A DNA stretch of 61,800 nucleotides, taken from assembly GCA_046734815.1 (NCBI GenBank), contig JBKPRZ010000223.1:1-61800 (forward strand), written 5' to 3'. This document shows positions 32,961 through 42,520 of this stretch, in pieces. Every line of letters starts with the position of its first letter. Positions within the stretch are counted from its first letter, which is position 1. Below the pieces are notes generated by a model. That model had not been told where the DNA came from. It was given only the letters and a program-made list of their open reading frames with translations, and made no database searches. This stretch comes from CAVYGB01 sp046734815. GTDB lineage: Bacteria; Myxococcota_A; Polyangia; Fen-1088. A program made the position numbers and the translations under genes.

Positions 32961-34421
32961 TCACCGGCGCAGGGTGGGAAATCCGATCCGCTGGACCACC
33001 TTGTATTCGTTGGGGCTGCCCGGCCGCAGGTCGATGACCGACACGTTGTTGTCGGAGAAGCCGGCCAGATAGGCCAACGTGGGATCCTGGGGCGCGAAGG
33101 CCAGGTTGTTGGGTCCCCGCCCCACGTTGATCACCGCGCTCACCTCCATCAGGTCCGGATCCACCACGTAGATCTGCCCCGACTCGAAACAGACCACGTG
33201 CAGCCGCGGCCCGCGGCCGGCGTCGTGCAGGTGCAGCTCGGTCGGGCCCGAGCAGATCTCGACCACCTCGACCGCCCGGTTGATGGGGCGACCCTGGCTG
33301 TCGGGCGTCCGGTCGACGGCCACCAGCGCGGCGGGATTGTCACGGGCGGAGATGCCGGCGCCATTCCGGTGGAGCACGTAGGCCCGCTTGCCGTCGGCCG
33401 AGAGGACCATGCCCCGGATGTCGTTGCCGTAGGGGTAAAACGCCGAGGGGAAGAAGCTGTCGCCGGGCACCAGTTCCAGGTGACGCCGCTCCTCGCCGCA
33501 GGGGCGGTCAGCGCCGCGCAGGAGCAGGGTCTGCACCTCGGCGGCCTGGTCGGCAAAGATGAAGCGACCGAACGCGTACAGGGGCGCCGTGGGGTTACCG
33601 GCCTGCCCCAGCAGGACGCCGTTGACGCCCTGGCAGCGCACCGGATCCAGCCCCGTGCAGGTCTCGTGCGCGAAGGCCGGCCAGGTCACCGAGGAGAGGG
33701 CCGGTTTCTGACCGGCGCAGGCCTCGATCACCGAGATGCCGCGGCCCCCGTGGGTCGCGTACAGGATCCCCAGCTGCTGGTCGAGAGCCAGCGAAAACGG
33801 CTCCTCGGGCAACACCAGCGGGCCCTGAGGATCGGTCCCGCCTCGGATCTTGTGTGAATCGTCGCAGGTCGGGTTGGGGGCCGTCCCGGCATTGCAGGAC
33901 ATGTGCACCTGGCCGCCGCCGAGCTGGGCGTCGATGAAGGTGATCGACGGTTCGGCGCGTACCGAGACGAACAGGCGGTGCGTCCCGGACGGCCCGTCGC
34001 TGTCCACCACGATCGCGCTTCCGAAGCTGCCGATGCGGGCGGTGGCACCGGGGACCACGTACCCGCGCTCGTCGCAGTTGAGGGAGACCGTGTCGTGGTA
34101 GTCGTAGCAGCAAAAGCGCGTACCCGCGGGCCCCGAGGGCCGGAAAGAGGCCCCGGGACAGCGGATCCAGTCGGTGCGGGCGCGGTCTTCAGCGAGCTTG
34201 CGCAGGTCCGCCACCGCGACAGTCCCCGCGTTGTAGCGCAGGTCCGAGTTCGAATTGACGATGAACAGCCAGTCGCCCGACGGGTCCACCGCCACGCTGG
34301 TGGGCAAGAAGAGGCCGTCGAGCGGCGGTGTGACACCGCTCTCTCCGAAAGAGCAGCCCATGGCCGCGAGGCTGCCAGCGAGAAGAGCGACCGCCGAACG
34401 CCTCGCCGAAGAGTCCATCAC
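32961..34421 (-). CDS. Predicted beta-propeller-like lipoprotein
   Basis: This 486-residue protein has a lipobox AAMGC. The mature part contains WD/YVTN-style repeats: LPTSVAVDPSGDWLFIVNSN, LALDQQLGILYATHGGRGIS, MVLSADGKRAYVLHRNG and LAFAPQDPTLAYLAGFSDNN. These match the self-similar blades of a propeller. GTG at 34421 or ATG at 34418 may be the start; both lie within a few bases of a predicted transcription start. It pairs with the larger lipoprotein downstream and follows ppdK by 57 bases but has its own promoter. A role in binding extracellular polymers is plausible only by analogy. Confidence 0.85.
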   Translation of the reverse strand: MMDSSARRSAVALLAGSLAAMGCSFGESGVTPPLDGLFLPTSVAVDPSGDWLFIVNSNSDLRYNAGTVAVADLRKLAEDRARTDWIRCPGASFRPSGPAGTRFCCYDYHDTVSLNCDERGYVVPGATARIGSFGSAIVVDSDGPSGTHRLFVSVRAEPSITFIDAQLGGGQVHMSCNAGTAPNPTCDDSHKIRGGTDPQGPLVLPEEPFSLALDQQLGILYATHGGRGISVIEACAGQKPALSSVTWPAFAHETCTGLDPVRCQGVNGVLLGQAGNPTAPLYAFGRFIFADQAAEVQTLLLRGADRPCGEERRHLELVPGDSFFPSAFYPYGNDIRGMVLSADGKRAYVLHRNGAGISARDNPAALVAVDRTPDSQGRPINRAVEVVEICSGPTELHLHDAGRGPRLHVVCFESGQIYVVDPDLMEVSAVINVGRGPNNLAFAPQDPTLAYLAGFSDNNVSVIDLRPGSPNEYKVVQRIGFPTLRR

Positions 34422-34428
34422 GCGCCCT

Positions 34429-34457
34429 GTTCTAGCACCAACGGCGAGGGCCGTCAG
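34429..34457 (-). promoter_or_regulatory. Extended -10 promoter, near-leaderless
   Basis: On the minus strand, -35 CTGACG (34457-34452) is 17 bases from -10 TAGAAC (34434-34429), with TG making an extended -10 (TG-C-TAGAAC). Transcription should start about 34422, one to four bases from the GTG/ATG starts of the lipoprotein gene. Confidence 0.5.
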
Positions 34458-34478
34458 TCGGCCGGATGGCGAGGGCGC

Positions 34479-37337
34479 TCACTTGCCAGCGCGAAGGACG
34501 GCCTGAGCCGCCGCCAGCCGGGCGATCGGCAGGCGGTAGGGCGAGCAGGACACGTAGTCGAGGCCGATCTCGTGGCAGAACTCGACCGACGACGGGTCGC
34601 CGCCGTGCTCGCCACAGATGCCGAGCTTCAGCTTGGGTCGGGTGCCCCGGCCCCCGCTCACCGCCATCTTCATGAGCGCGCCCACGCCGTCCCGGTCGAT
34701 GCTGACGAACGGGTCGACGCTGTACACGTCGTGCTGGATGTAGGTGGCCAGCACCTTGGGCACGTCGTCGCGGGACAGGCCGAAGGTGGTCTGGGTGAGG
34801 TCGTTGGTGCCGAAGGAGAAGAACTCGGCCGACTCGGCGATGGTGCCGGCCACCACCGCCGCGCGCGGCAGCTCGATCATCGTGCCCACCAGGTACTTGA
34901 CCCGCTGGTTGCGCTCGGAAAACACCTTCTCGGCGGTCGAGCGCACCAGATCGGCCTGCAGGTCCAGCTCCTTCTTGGTGCCGACGAGCGGGATCATCAC
35001 CTCGGGCTCGACCATCATGCCGTCGCCGGCCACGTCACAGGCCGCCTCGAAGATGGCGCGCGCCTGCATCTCGGTGATCTCGGGGTAGCTGATGCCCAGC
35101 CGGCAGCCCCGGTGGCCCAGCATCGGGTTGGACTCGTGCAGATCGGCGATGCGCGCCTTGATCGCTTCGACCGGCTTTCCGGTCGAGCGGGCCAGATCCT
35201 GGATGCCCTCCTCGTCGTGGGGAAGGAACTCGTGCAGCGGCGGATCCAGGGTGCGGACAGTGACCGGGCGGCCACCCATCGCCCGGAAGATCCCGGCGAA
35301 GTCCTCGCGCTGCAGGGGCAGCAGCTTGCCCAGCGCGGCCCGCCGCTCCTGCTCGTTGCTGGCGACGATCATCTCGCGCATCGGGCCGATCTTGTCCTCG
35401 CCGAAGAACATGTGCTCGGTCCGGCACAGTCCGATGCCCTCGGCGCCGAAGGCCACCGCCGCCGCCGACTGGTCGGGCTGGTCGGCGTTGGCCCGCACGC
35501 GCAGCCGGCGCAGACCATCGGCCCAGCCCATCAGCTTGGCGTATTTGGTGTAGACGGGGGCCTCGGCCTCGTCGAGGTTCTTCTCGATCAGCACGCGGAT
35601 GACCTCCGAGGGGGTGGTCTCCACCCGCCCCTCGATCACCTCGCCGGTGAAGCCGTCGAGCGAGATCCAGTCGCCCTCCTTGAACACCTTGGTGCCGCTG
35701 CCGGTGTTCACGGTCATCGTGCGGGCGTGGTAGTCGAAGCTGACCGCGTCGCAGCCGACGATGCAGACCTTGCCCATCTGGCGGGCCACCAGGGCCGCGT
35801 GCGAGGTCATGCCGCCGAAGGCGGTGAGGAAGCCCTCGGAGGCGTTCATCCCCCGGATGTCCTCGGGGCTGGTCTCGTGCCGGCACAAGATCAGCTTCTC
35901 GCCCCGGGCGGCCGCCGCCTCGGCGTCATCGGCGAAGAACACGATCTTGCCGGTGGCGGCGCCGGGGCCCGCGGGCAGCCCCTTGGCCAGCAGCTTGCCG
36001 CCGCTGGCGGCCGCCGTCTTGGCCTGCGGCTCGAACACCGGACGCAGCAGCTGGTTGAGCGCCTCGGGCTCGACCCGCCGAAGGGCGTCTTCCTTCGAGA
36101 TCAGCTTCTCCTCGACCATCTCGACGGCGATACGCACGCCCGCGAAGCCGGTGCGCTTGCCGTTGCGGCACTGGAGCATGTAGAGCTTGGCGCCCTCGAT
36201 GGTGAACTCGATGTCCTGCATCTCGCGGTAGTGCTTCTCGAGCTTCTTGCGGATGTCGAGCAGCTGCTTGTAGGCCTTGGGGAAGAAGTTCTCGAGCTCG
36301 ACGATCTTCTGCGGCGTGCGGGTACCCGCCACCACGTCTTCGCCCTGGGCGTTCACCAGGAACTCGCCGTAGAACTCGTTCTCGCCGGTGGCCGGGTTGC
36401 GGGTGAAGCAGACGCCGGTGGCCGAGTCGTCGCCCTTGTTGCCGAACACCATGGCCTGGACGTTGACCGCGGTCCCCCAGGAGGCGGGGATGTTGTTCAG
36501 CCGGCGGTAGAGAATGGCCCGATCGTTCTCCCAGGAGTTGAACACCGCCATGATCGCCCCGCGCAGCTGCTCGTAGGGGTCGCTGGGGAAATCCAGGCCC
36601 TTGCGGGTGCGGATCTCCTCCTTGAACTCCTCGACCAGCTCCTTCATCGCCTGGGCGTCCAGCTCGGAGTCGGTCTGCACCCCGCGCTGCTGCTTCTTGC
36701 GCGACAGGAGCACCTCGAACGGATCGTGGTCCTCCTTGCGCTCGGGCTTCATGCCCAGCACCACGTCGCCGTACATGGCCACGAAGCGCCGGTAGCTGTC
36801 GTAGGCGAACCGTTCGTTGCCCGACTTCTCGGCCAGCCCGGCGGCGGTCTCGTCGTTCAGACCCAGGTTCAGGATGGTGTCCATCATGCCGGGCATCGAG
36901 GCGCGCGCGCCCGAGCGGACCGAGACCAGCAGCGGGTTCTCCGAGTCGCCGAACTTGGCCCCCACCAGCTTCTCCATCTTGGCGATGGAGGCGCGGATCT
37001 CCTGGTCCAGCGTCTTGGGCAGCTTGCGGCCGCTCCGATAAAACTCGGAGCAGACGTCGGTGGTGATGGTGAAGCCCGGCGGGACGGGGACCCCGATGTT
37101 GGTCATCTCGGCCAGGTTGGCGCCCTTGCCACCCAGCAGGTCCTTCATGTCCTTGTTGCCTTCGGCCTTGCCACCGCCGAAAAAGAAGATCCGCTTGGCG
37201 TCCTTGGCCGCGCCCTTGGCGCGCACGCCGTTGGTGGACTTGGCCTTCAGCCCGCGGGCGAGCTTCAGCTTGGCCGAGCTCAGCGCCTTCGCGGTCTTCT
37301 TCTTCAACTTGTTCACAGCTTTGGTCACGGGAGCCAT
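34479..37337 (-). CDS. ppdK: Pyruvate, phosphate dikinase with basic N-terminal extension
   Basis: This 952-residue enzyme interconverts pyruvate, ATP and phosphate with phosphoenolpyruvate, AMP and pyrophosphate. It has the N-terminal ATP-grasp domain (KDLLGGKGANLAEMTNIGVP), the swivelling phosphohistidine domain (GGMTSHAALVARQMGKVC, catalytic His) and the C-terminal PEP-binding barrel ending in ICGEHGGDPSSVEF and YVSCSPYRLPIARL. The first 49 residues are an added Lys-rich tail with 13 Lys and 3 Arg, beginning MAPVTKAVNKLKKKTAKAL, absent from typical family members of about 880 residues. It is followed by the lipoprotein pair and preceded by glyQS, 73 bases away. Confidence 0.96.
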   Translation of the reverse strand: MAPVTKAVNKLKKKTAKALSSAKLKLARGLKAKSTNGVRAKGAAKDAKRIFFFGGGKAEGNKDMKDLLGGKGANLAEMTNIGVPVPPGFTITTDVCSEFYRSGRKLPKTLDQEIRASIAKMEKLVGAKFGDSENPLLVSVRSGARASMPGMMDTILNLGLNDETAAGLAEKSGNERFAYDSYRRFVAMYGDVVLGMKPERKEDHDPFEVLLSRKKQQRGVQTDSELDAQAMKELVEEFKEEIRTRKGLDFPSDPYEQLRGAIMAVFNSWENDRAILYRRLNNIPASWGTAVNVQAMVFGNKGDDSATGVCFTRNPATGENEFYGEFLVNAQGEDVVAGTRTPQKIVELENFFPKAYKQLLDIRKKLEKHYREMQDIEFTIEGAKLYMLQCRNGKRTGFAGVRIAVEMVEEKLISKEDALRRVEPEALNQLLRPVFEPQAKTAAASGGKLLAKGLPAGPGAATGKIVFFADDAEAAAARGEKLILCRHETSPEDIRGMNASEGFLTAFGGMTSHAALVARQMGKVCIVGCDAVSFDYHARTMTVNTGSGTKVFKEGDWISLDGFTGEVIEGRVETTPSEVIRVLIEKNLDEAEAPVYTKYAKLMGWADGLRRLRVRANADQPDQSAAAVAFGAEGIGLCRTEHMFFGEDKIGPMREMIVASNEQERRAALGKLLPLQREDFAGIFRAMGGRPVTVRTLDPPLHEFLPHDEEGIQDLARSTGKPVEAIKARIADLHESNPMLGHRGCRLGISYPEITEMQARAIFEAACDVAGDGMMVEPEVMIPLVGTKKELDLQADLVRSTAEKVFSERNQRVKYLVGTMIELPRAAVVAGTIAESAEFFSFGTNDLTQTTFGLSRDDVPKVLATYIQHDVYSVDPFVSIDRDGVGALMKMAVSGGRGTRPKLKLGICGEHGGDPSSVEFCHEIGLDYVSCSPYRLPIARLAAAQAVLRAGK

Positions 37338-37410
37338 TGCGAGCGGATGTTTACTATGGACCGCGCCCCCTGGAAAGCCTGTCGAGCGATTCGCGAGGTA
37401 TCCGCTCGGC

Positions 37411-39045
<1,635 letters not shown>

Positions 39046-39057
39046 GATGAACCCGCC

Positions 39058-39085
39058 ACTTTAACAGATCCCGCCCCGCGGTCAG
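39058..39085 (-). promoter_or_regulatory. Extended -10 promoter of glyQS
   Basis: On the minus strand, -35 CTGACC (39085-39080) is 16 bases from TAAAGT (39063-39058), with TGT making an extended -10. The predicted start is about 39051, within six or so bases of the ATG at 39045. Confidence 0.4.
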
Positions 39086-39843
39086 CCGCCCCGCGACGTC
39101 ATCAGCTTGGTCATGAACTCGACCGACTTCAGCGGACCGGGGATGTGCAGGGCGACCACCTCCAGCACCGCGTTCCGGCAGGCGGCGTTCAGGTCCCTGT
39201 CCAGCGGCTGCCCGTCGGCGTCCGCCAGGTCCACCGCCGCCAGCCGCTGAAGCGCCCGCCGGACGCCCGGGAACAGCAGGCTGCCTCTCTGTCCGCACGC
39301 CGCACACACCACCCCGCCCCGCTCGGGGTCGAAGCGGGCCACCTGCTCGCCCAGGTCGGTCCGCCCGCAGGCCACGCAGGCCCCGAGCTGCAGGCCGATG
39401 CCCAGCCGCTCGAACAGGCCCAGCTCGAACGTGCGCAGGCGCTCGGCACTGGCCGCCCGGCCTTCCAGCAAGGTCAGGAAACGGTCCAGCCAGGTGAACA
39501 CCTCCGGCTCGGGCTGGCGGGGGGCGCACAGCCGCTCGCACAGCTCGGCGGCGTAGCCGGCGTGCGCCGTGCGCCCGAGGTCGGCGCCCAGACCGGTACG
39601 AGCGTCGGCGACATCGAAGCTCTCCAGCGCCAGCAGCTCGGCGTGCGGTGATTCGCGTAGCACCGCCTCTCCGCGGGCGCCCAGGCCCAGGCCGCCACCG
39701 AAGCGGCGCAGGCTGCGGCGGGCGCCACGGGCCATGGCCGACAGCCGGCCGGTGGTCGACCCCAGCAGGGTGACCACCCGGTCCGCTTCCCCGTAGGCGT
39801 GCGAACGCAGCAAGATCGCGGGGGTCACGATGGGCGCGCCCAC
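39082..39843 (-). CDS. recO: DNA repair protein RecO
   Basis: This 253-residue protein loads RecA in the RecFOR pathway by annealing and SSB displacement. The N-terminal OB fold reads TPAILLRSHAYGEADRVVTL, a standard RecO opening. The central helical part has a zinc site with CVACGRTDL and CAACGQRG. The end is LKSVEFMTKL. Length fits the family. The true start could be an internal GTG or ATG within the first ten residues. It is preceded by the rodZ-like gene (27-base gap) and followed by glyQS. Confidence 0.95.
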   Translation of the reverse strand: MGAPIVTPAILLRSHAYGEADRVVTLLGSTTGRLSAMARGARRSLRRFGGGLGLGARGEAVLRESPHAELLALESFDVADARTGLGADLGRTAHAGYAAELCERLCAPRQPEPEVFTWLDRFLTLLEGRAASAERLRTFELGLFERLGIGLQLGACVACGRTDLGEQVARFDPERGGVVCAACGQRGSLLFPGVRRALQRLAAVDLADADGQPLDRDLNAACRNAVLEVVALHIPGPLKSVEFMTKLMTSRGG

Positions 39844-39870
39844 ACCGGTGACGTTAGCAGGGGTTGCCGC

Positions 39871-40272
39871 TCACGCTCGCCAGAGCGCGAAGATCGCCCC
39901 GGCCACCGCCACCGCCAGGAGCACCCCGAAGACGACCCAGTGCCCGCGCCCGCTCGGCGCCGGCGTGCCTTCCGCCGCCACCGAGAGGCTCGGGGCACTG
40001 ATGCCGCTGCCGGCGGTCGCCTTCTCGTAGCGGGCCAGGGGCTCGACCGGCGGGATCTGCACCGCCCGGGCGTAGGCCCGGATGAAGCCACGCACGTAGG
40101 TGTGCGGGGGCAGCCGCTCCAGCCGCTCGGACTCGAGCGCCTCCAGGGTCGCCTCGGGGATGCGGGTCTGTCGGCTCAGCTCGGCCAGGGACATTCCGCG
40201 GCGCTCGCGGCACGCGCGCAGGTGCGCCCCGAAATCGCTGCTGCCGGTGCTGCTCTCGGGTTCGGATTCCAT
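39871..40272 (-). CDS. RodZ-like HTH membrane protein, short form
   Basis: This 133-residue protein starts at ATG 40272. Residues of about 14-80 are an HTH_25-type helix-turn-helix (FGAHLRACRERRGMSLAEL, RIPEATLEALESERLERLPP), including the typical TYVRGFIRAYARAV. A short linker leads to one transmembrane helix (HWVVFGVLLAVAVAGAIFAL) near the C-terminus. RodZ tethers MreB to the membrane; here the periplasmic domain is missing, so this is a short homologue or a RodZ-like regulator. It sits 5 bases after the TPR lipoprotein gene and before recO. Confidence 0.85.
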   Translation of the reverse strand: MESEPESSTGSSDFGAHLRACRERRGMSLAELSRQTRIPEATLEALESERLERLPPHTYVRGFIRAYARAVQIPPVEPLARYEKATAGSGISAPSLSVAAEGTPAPSGRGHWVVFGVLLAVAVAGAIFALWRA

Positions 40273-40277
40273 GGGGC

Positions 40278-41093
40278 TCACCGGATCACGTCGCTGTAAC
40301 GCTTGCATTCTCGCGCCACGCAGCTGCGCGGCGCCAGGTCGGTGCAGCGCCGGAACAGCGCGCGGGCCCTGTCTCGCTCCCGGTCGCGCTGATGCACCAG
40401 CCCGGCCAGCAGGTAGGCCTCCTGGATCGGGCAACGCGCGTCCTCCACCACCATGTCCAGGTTCTCGGCGGCTTGCGCCATGTCCCCGCGCTCGAAGTAC
40501 ACCTTGGCCAGCCGGTAGCGCGCGACACAGAAGCGCGGGGCCCGGGCCACCGCCTCGTGCAGCTCTTTCCAGGCCCGCTGGGTCTCCTTCATCTGCAGGT
40601 AGGCCCACCCCAGGTTGGCGCGGGCGTACTCGGGCTCGCCATACGTCGAATCCTTGAGCGCCTCGCTGGCGGCGGTGGCCGCCGCGCCCCAGTCCTGCAG
40701 CTGCAGCGCCGCCACGGACAGGTTGTTCCAGGCGGTGGGGAACTCGGGCCGCAACGCGACGGCCTTGCGGAACTGCTGCTCCGCCTCCCGGAACCTGCGG
40801 GCCGCATCCTGACGGACCAGCTCGCCATCGGGCCCAAGCAAACAGTCGGCCGACTCGGCCTGCGCGACGTAGTCGTGTCCCTGGTTGAGCGCGATGATGC
40901 CAAGCATGTTGTATGCCTCGGCGTTCTCGGGATCGGCTTCCAGCGACTTGCGCAGCTCCTCGACCGCCGCCTCTACGCGACGTGCGCGGAAGTATTCGAG
41001 ACCCAGCTGGTAACGAACGAAGGCCTGCTCGGTGTCCCGCTTGGGACGCGACGCGCACGCCGGCGCGAGCGCCAGCGGCAGCCCCACCACCAC
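40278..41093 (-). CDS. TPR lipoprotein, PilF/PilW-like
   Basis: This protein of about 271 residues has a lipobox LAPAC and six or so TPR repeats (AFVRYQLGLEYFRARRVEAA, AYNMLGIIALNQG, AWNNLSVAALQLQDWGAA and others). PilF/PilW lipoproteins help type IV pilus secretin assembly, and this architecture matches, though no pilus genes are adjacent. The GTG start at 41093 gives a signal with no positive charge. An in-frame ATT at 41123, preceded by GGAAGGGG at 41135-41128, would give a textbook n-region (RCRRGYAVLVVVGLPLALAP). Translation may therefore begin at a rare ATT. The gene leads the run rodZ-like, recO, glyQS. Confidence 0.82.
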   Translation of the reverse strand: MVVGLPLALAPACASRPKRDTEQAFVRYQLGLEYFRARRVEAAVEELRKSLEADPENAEAYNMLGIIALNQGHDYVAQAESADCLLGPDGELVRQDAARRFREAEQQFRKAVALRPEFPTAWNNLSVAALQLQDWGAAATAASEALKDSTYGEPEYARANLGWAYLQMKETQRAWKELHEAVARAPRFCVARYRLAKVYFERGDMAQAAENLDMVVEDARCPIQEAYLLAGLVHQRDRERDRARALFRRCTDLAPRSCVARECKRYSDVIR

Positions 41094-41552
41094 AAGAACC
41101 GCATACCCCCTACGACAGCGAATGGTTCCCCTTCCCTACTTCCCGAGTGATTACGTCGGTTTGAGGTCCGTCTTCACCTTAACAGCCATGGATGTCGGAT
41201 GTCAATCGAGCAAAGGCGGGGCCGGCGGTTCCTGTTTTCCTCTGGTTTCCTGGGCTCTCCGAGGCTTTCTTGCCGTGCGGTGAGTCCGCGGCGGCGGGCG
41301 GAGATCCTTGCTCGGTTGGCGGATTTGGCTGTCGGGACGGTTGGCTGGTCGCACGCCTTGCCGGTTGCTGTGCCTGCCTTGCTGGGGGCCTGGCCCCGCC
41401 CGTGCAAGAGCTGCGGCCGAACGCGGACCGGTCCGAGCACGGGTTCCGGCAAGCCGGGCATCCGGCTTTGGCCCTCTCCTGCCCGACCCGCCAGCCGGCC
41501 CGCGCCGCGCGGCCGGCCCGCGCCGTCCGGACCGTCGGCCCAGCAGGCTCGC

Positions 41553-41576
41553 CGGAGGCCGCGCGGTCGGCCTCCG
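41553..41576. promoter_or_regulatory. Strong stem-loop upstream of the amidotransferase-like gene
   Basis: CGGAGGCCG (41553-41561) pairs with CGGCCTCCG (41568-41576) around a 6-base loop. There is no downstream U-tract, so it is not a standard terminator. It may be an operator or an RNA structure in a longer leader. Confidence 0.35.
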
Positions 41577-41604
41577 CGGGGCTCATTCTTCCCGATTTCT
41601 ACCC

Positions 41605-41610
41605 TATACT
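41605..41610 (+). promoter_or_regulatory. -10 element of the amidotransferase-like gene
   Basis: TATACT matches five of six bases of the -10 consensus, 27 bases before the TTG start at 41637. No matching -35 is obvious. Between them lies AAGGG at 41625-41629, a Shine-Dalgarno-like site at a spacing of 7. Confidence 0.4.
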
Positions 41611-41636
41611 TGTTGTTGTCTTCGAAGGGTTGGGCC

Positions 41637-42473
41637 TTGAGTCACCTCGTCGCGTATCTCGGAAACGAGCCAGAACGTCTGGAGTGCGCGTTGTTGCCCG
41701 CGCGAGCCGCGCTCCATTCGCAGACGCCGGCGCAGCCGAACGGCTGGGGCCTGGGGTTCATCCAGGGTGGCGAGGTGCTGCTGCAGAAGCGGCCCCGCTC
41801 GGAGGGCAGCGAGGTGGACTTCTTCAACCTCGCCCGCGACCTTCACGCCAATGCGCTGATCGCCCGCGGTGGCCTCGACGAAGACGCGCGCACCTCGGCT
41901 GACAACGCCGATCCGTTCCGCTTCCGCTGGTGGCTGTTCGGGTCGGTGGGCGTCTCCGAGGGCTTCGCGCACGTGCGCGAGCGCCTGCTGGCCAGCGTGC
42001 CCGACTTCCTCCGCCGAAACATCCGCGGCCGCTCGGCCAGCGAGCACATCTTCCACCTGTTCCTGGCCTTCTTGCACGACGCCGGTCTGCTGGAGACGCT
42101 GGCCACCGATCCGGTGCCGGTGGCCCGGGCCCTGCGCGAGAGCATCGCCTTCGTCGACCGCCTGCTGGCGTCGGCAGGCGCGCCCTCGCTGCGCATGGCC
42201 ATGGTGGCCACCAACGGCCGCTGTCTTGTGGCGCGTGCGAACGGCCTGCCCATGCAGTACCTGCCCATCACCGGCATCATGGACTGCACCGTCTGCCGTC
42301 ACCGGAACGCCTCTCACAGCGACGACCGGCGCATCTCGCACGAGTCGCTGCGCGCGGTGGTGGTGGAGGCCCACGCCGGCGCCCCGCTGCGGCCGGGCTG
42401 GACCCTGGTGCCCCCGCGGGGTGGCCTGCTGGTCGGGCCCGACCAGGTTCCCCACCTCGACGATCGCTCGTAG
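41637..42473 (+). CDS. Class II glutamine amidotransferase-like protein, catalytically degenerate
   Basis: This 278-residue protein starts at TTG 41637, with AAGGG at a spacing of 7. It resembles YafJ/Dug3-type Ntn amidotransferases: MSHLVAYLGN at the N-terminus, NGWGLGFIQGGE, and a domain around SASEHIFHLFLAFL. Active family members begin Met-Cys, with the Cys as nucleophile; here residue 2 is Ser. The His-Val-Arg, Asn-Thr-His-Pro-Phe and His-Asn-Gly signatures read LIARGG, NADPF and FGSVG. Several glutamine-binding and oxyanion residues therefore appear lost, and I infer no normal glutaminase activity. It stands alone between divergent and convergent neighbours. Confidence 0.82.
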   Translation: MSHLVAYLGNEPERLECALLPARAALHSQTPAQPNGWGLGFIQGGEVLLQKRPRSEGSEVDFFNLARDLHANALIARGGLDEDARTSADNADPFRFRWWLFGSVGVSEGFAHVRERLLASVPDFLRRNIRGRSASEHIFHLFLAFLHDAGLLETLATDPVPVARALRESIAFVDRLLASAGAPSLRMAMVATNGRCLVARANGLPMQYLPITGIMDCTVCRHRNASHSDDRRISHESLRAVVVEAHAGAPLRPGWTLVPPRGGLLVGPDQVPHLDDRS

Positions 42474-42520
42474 CCCGCGCACACGCCGACGCTTGTCGAC
42501 GCCACGACCGAGGCTGCTGC

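Larger units (their letters stand above)
41105..41636. other. Intergenic stretch of about 530 bases
   Basis: No convincing gene was found between the minus-strand TPR lipoprotein and the TTG-started amidotransferase-like gene. A long open frame on the plus strand exists but has no sensible start or recognisable product until 41637. The stretch includes a strong stem-loop (41553-41576) and a -10-like box (41605-41610). Composition shifts toward G and T from about 41220 to 41400. I see no tRNA. Confidence 0.5.

Noticed and set aside
41199..41636. Upstream open extension of the amidotransferase-like frame
   Set aside because: The translated extension is Arg/Pro-rich without family similarity, and a -10 box and ribosome-binding site lie just before the TTG at 41637.
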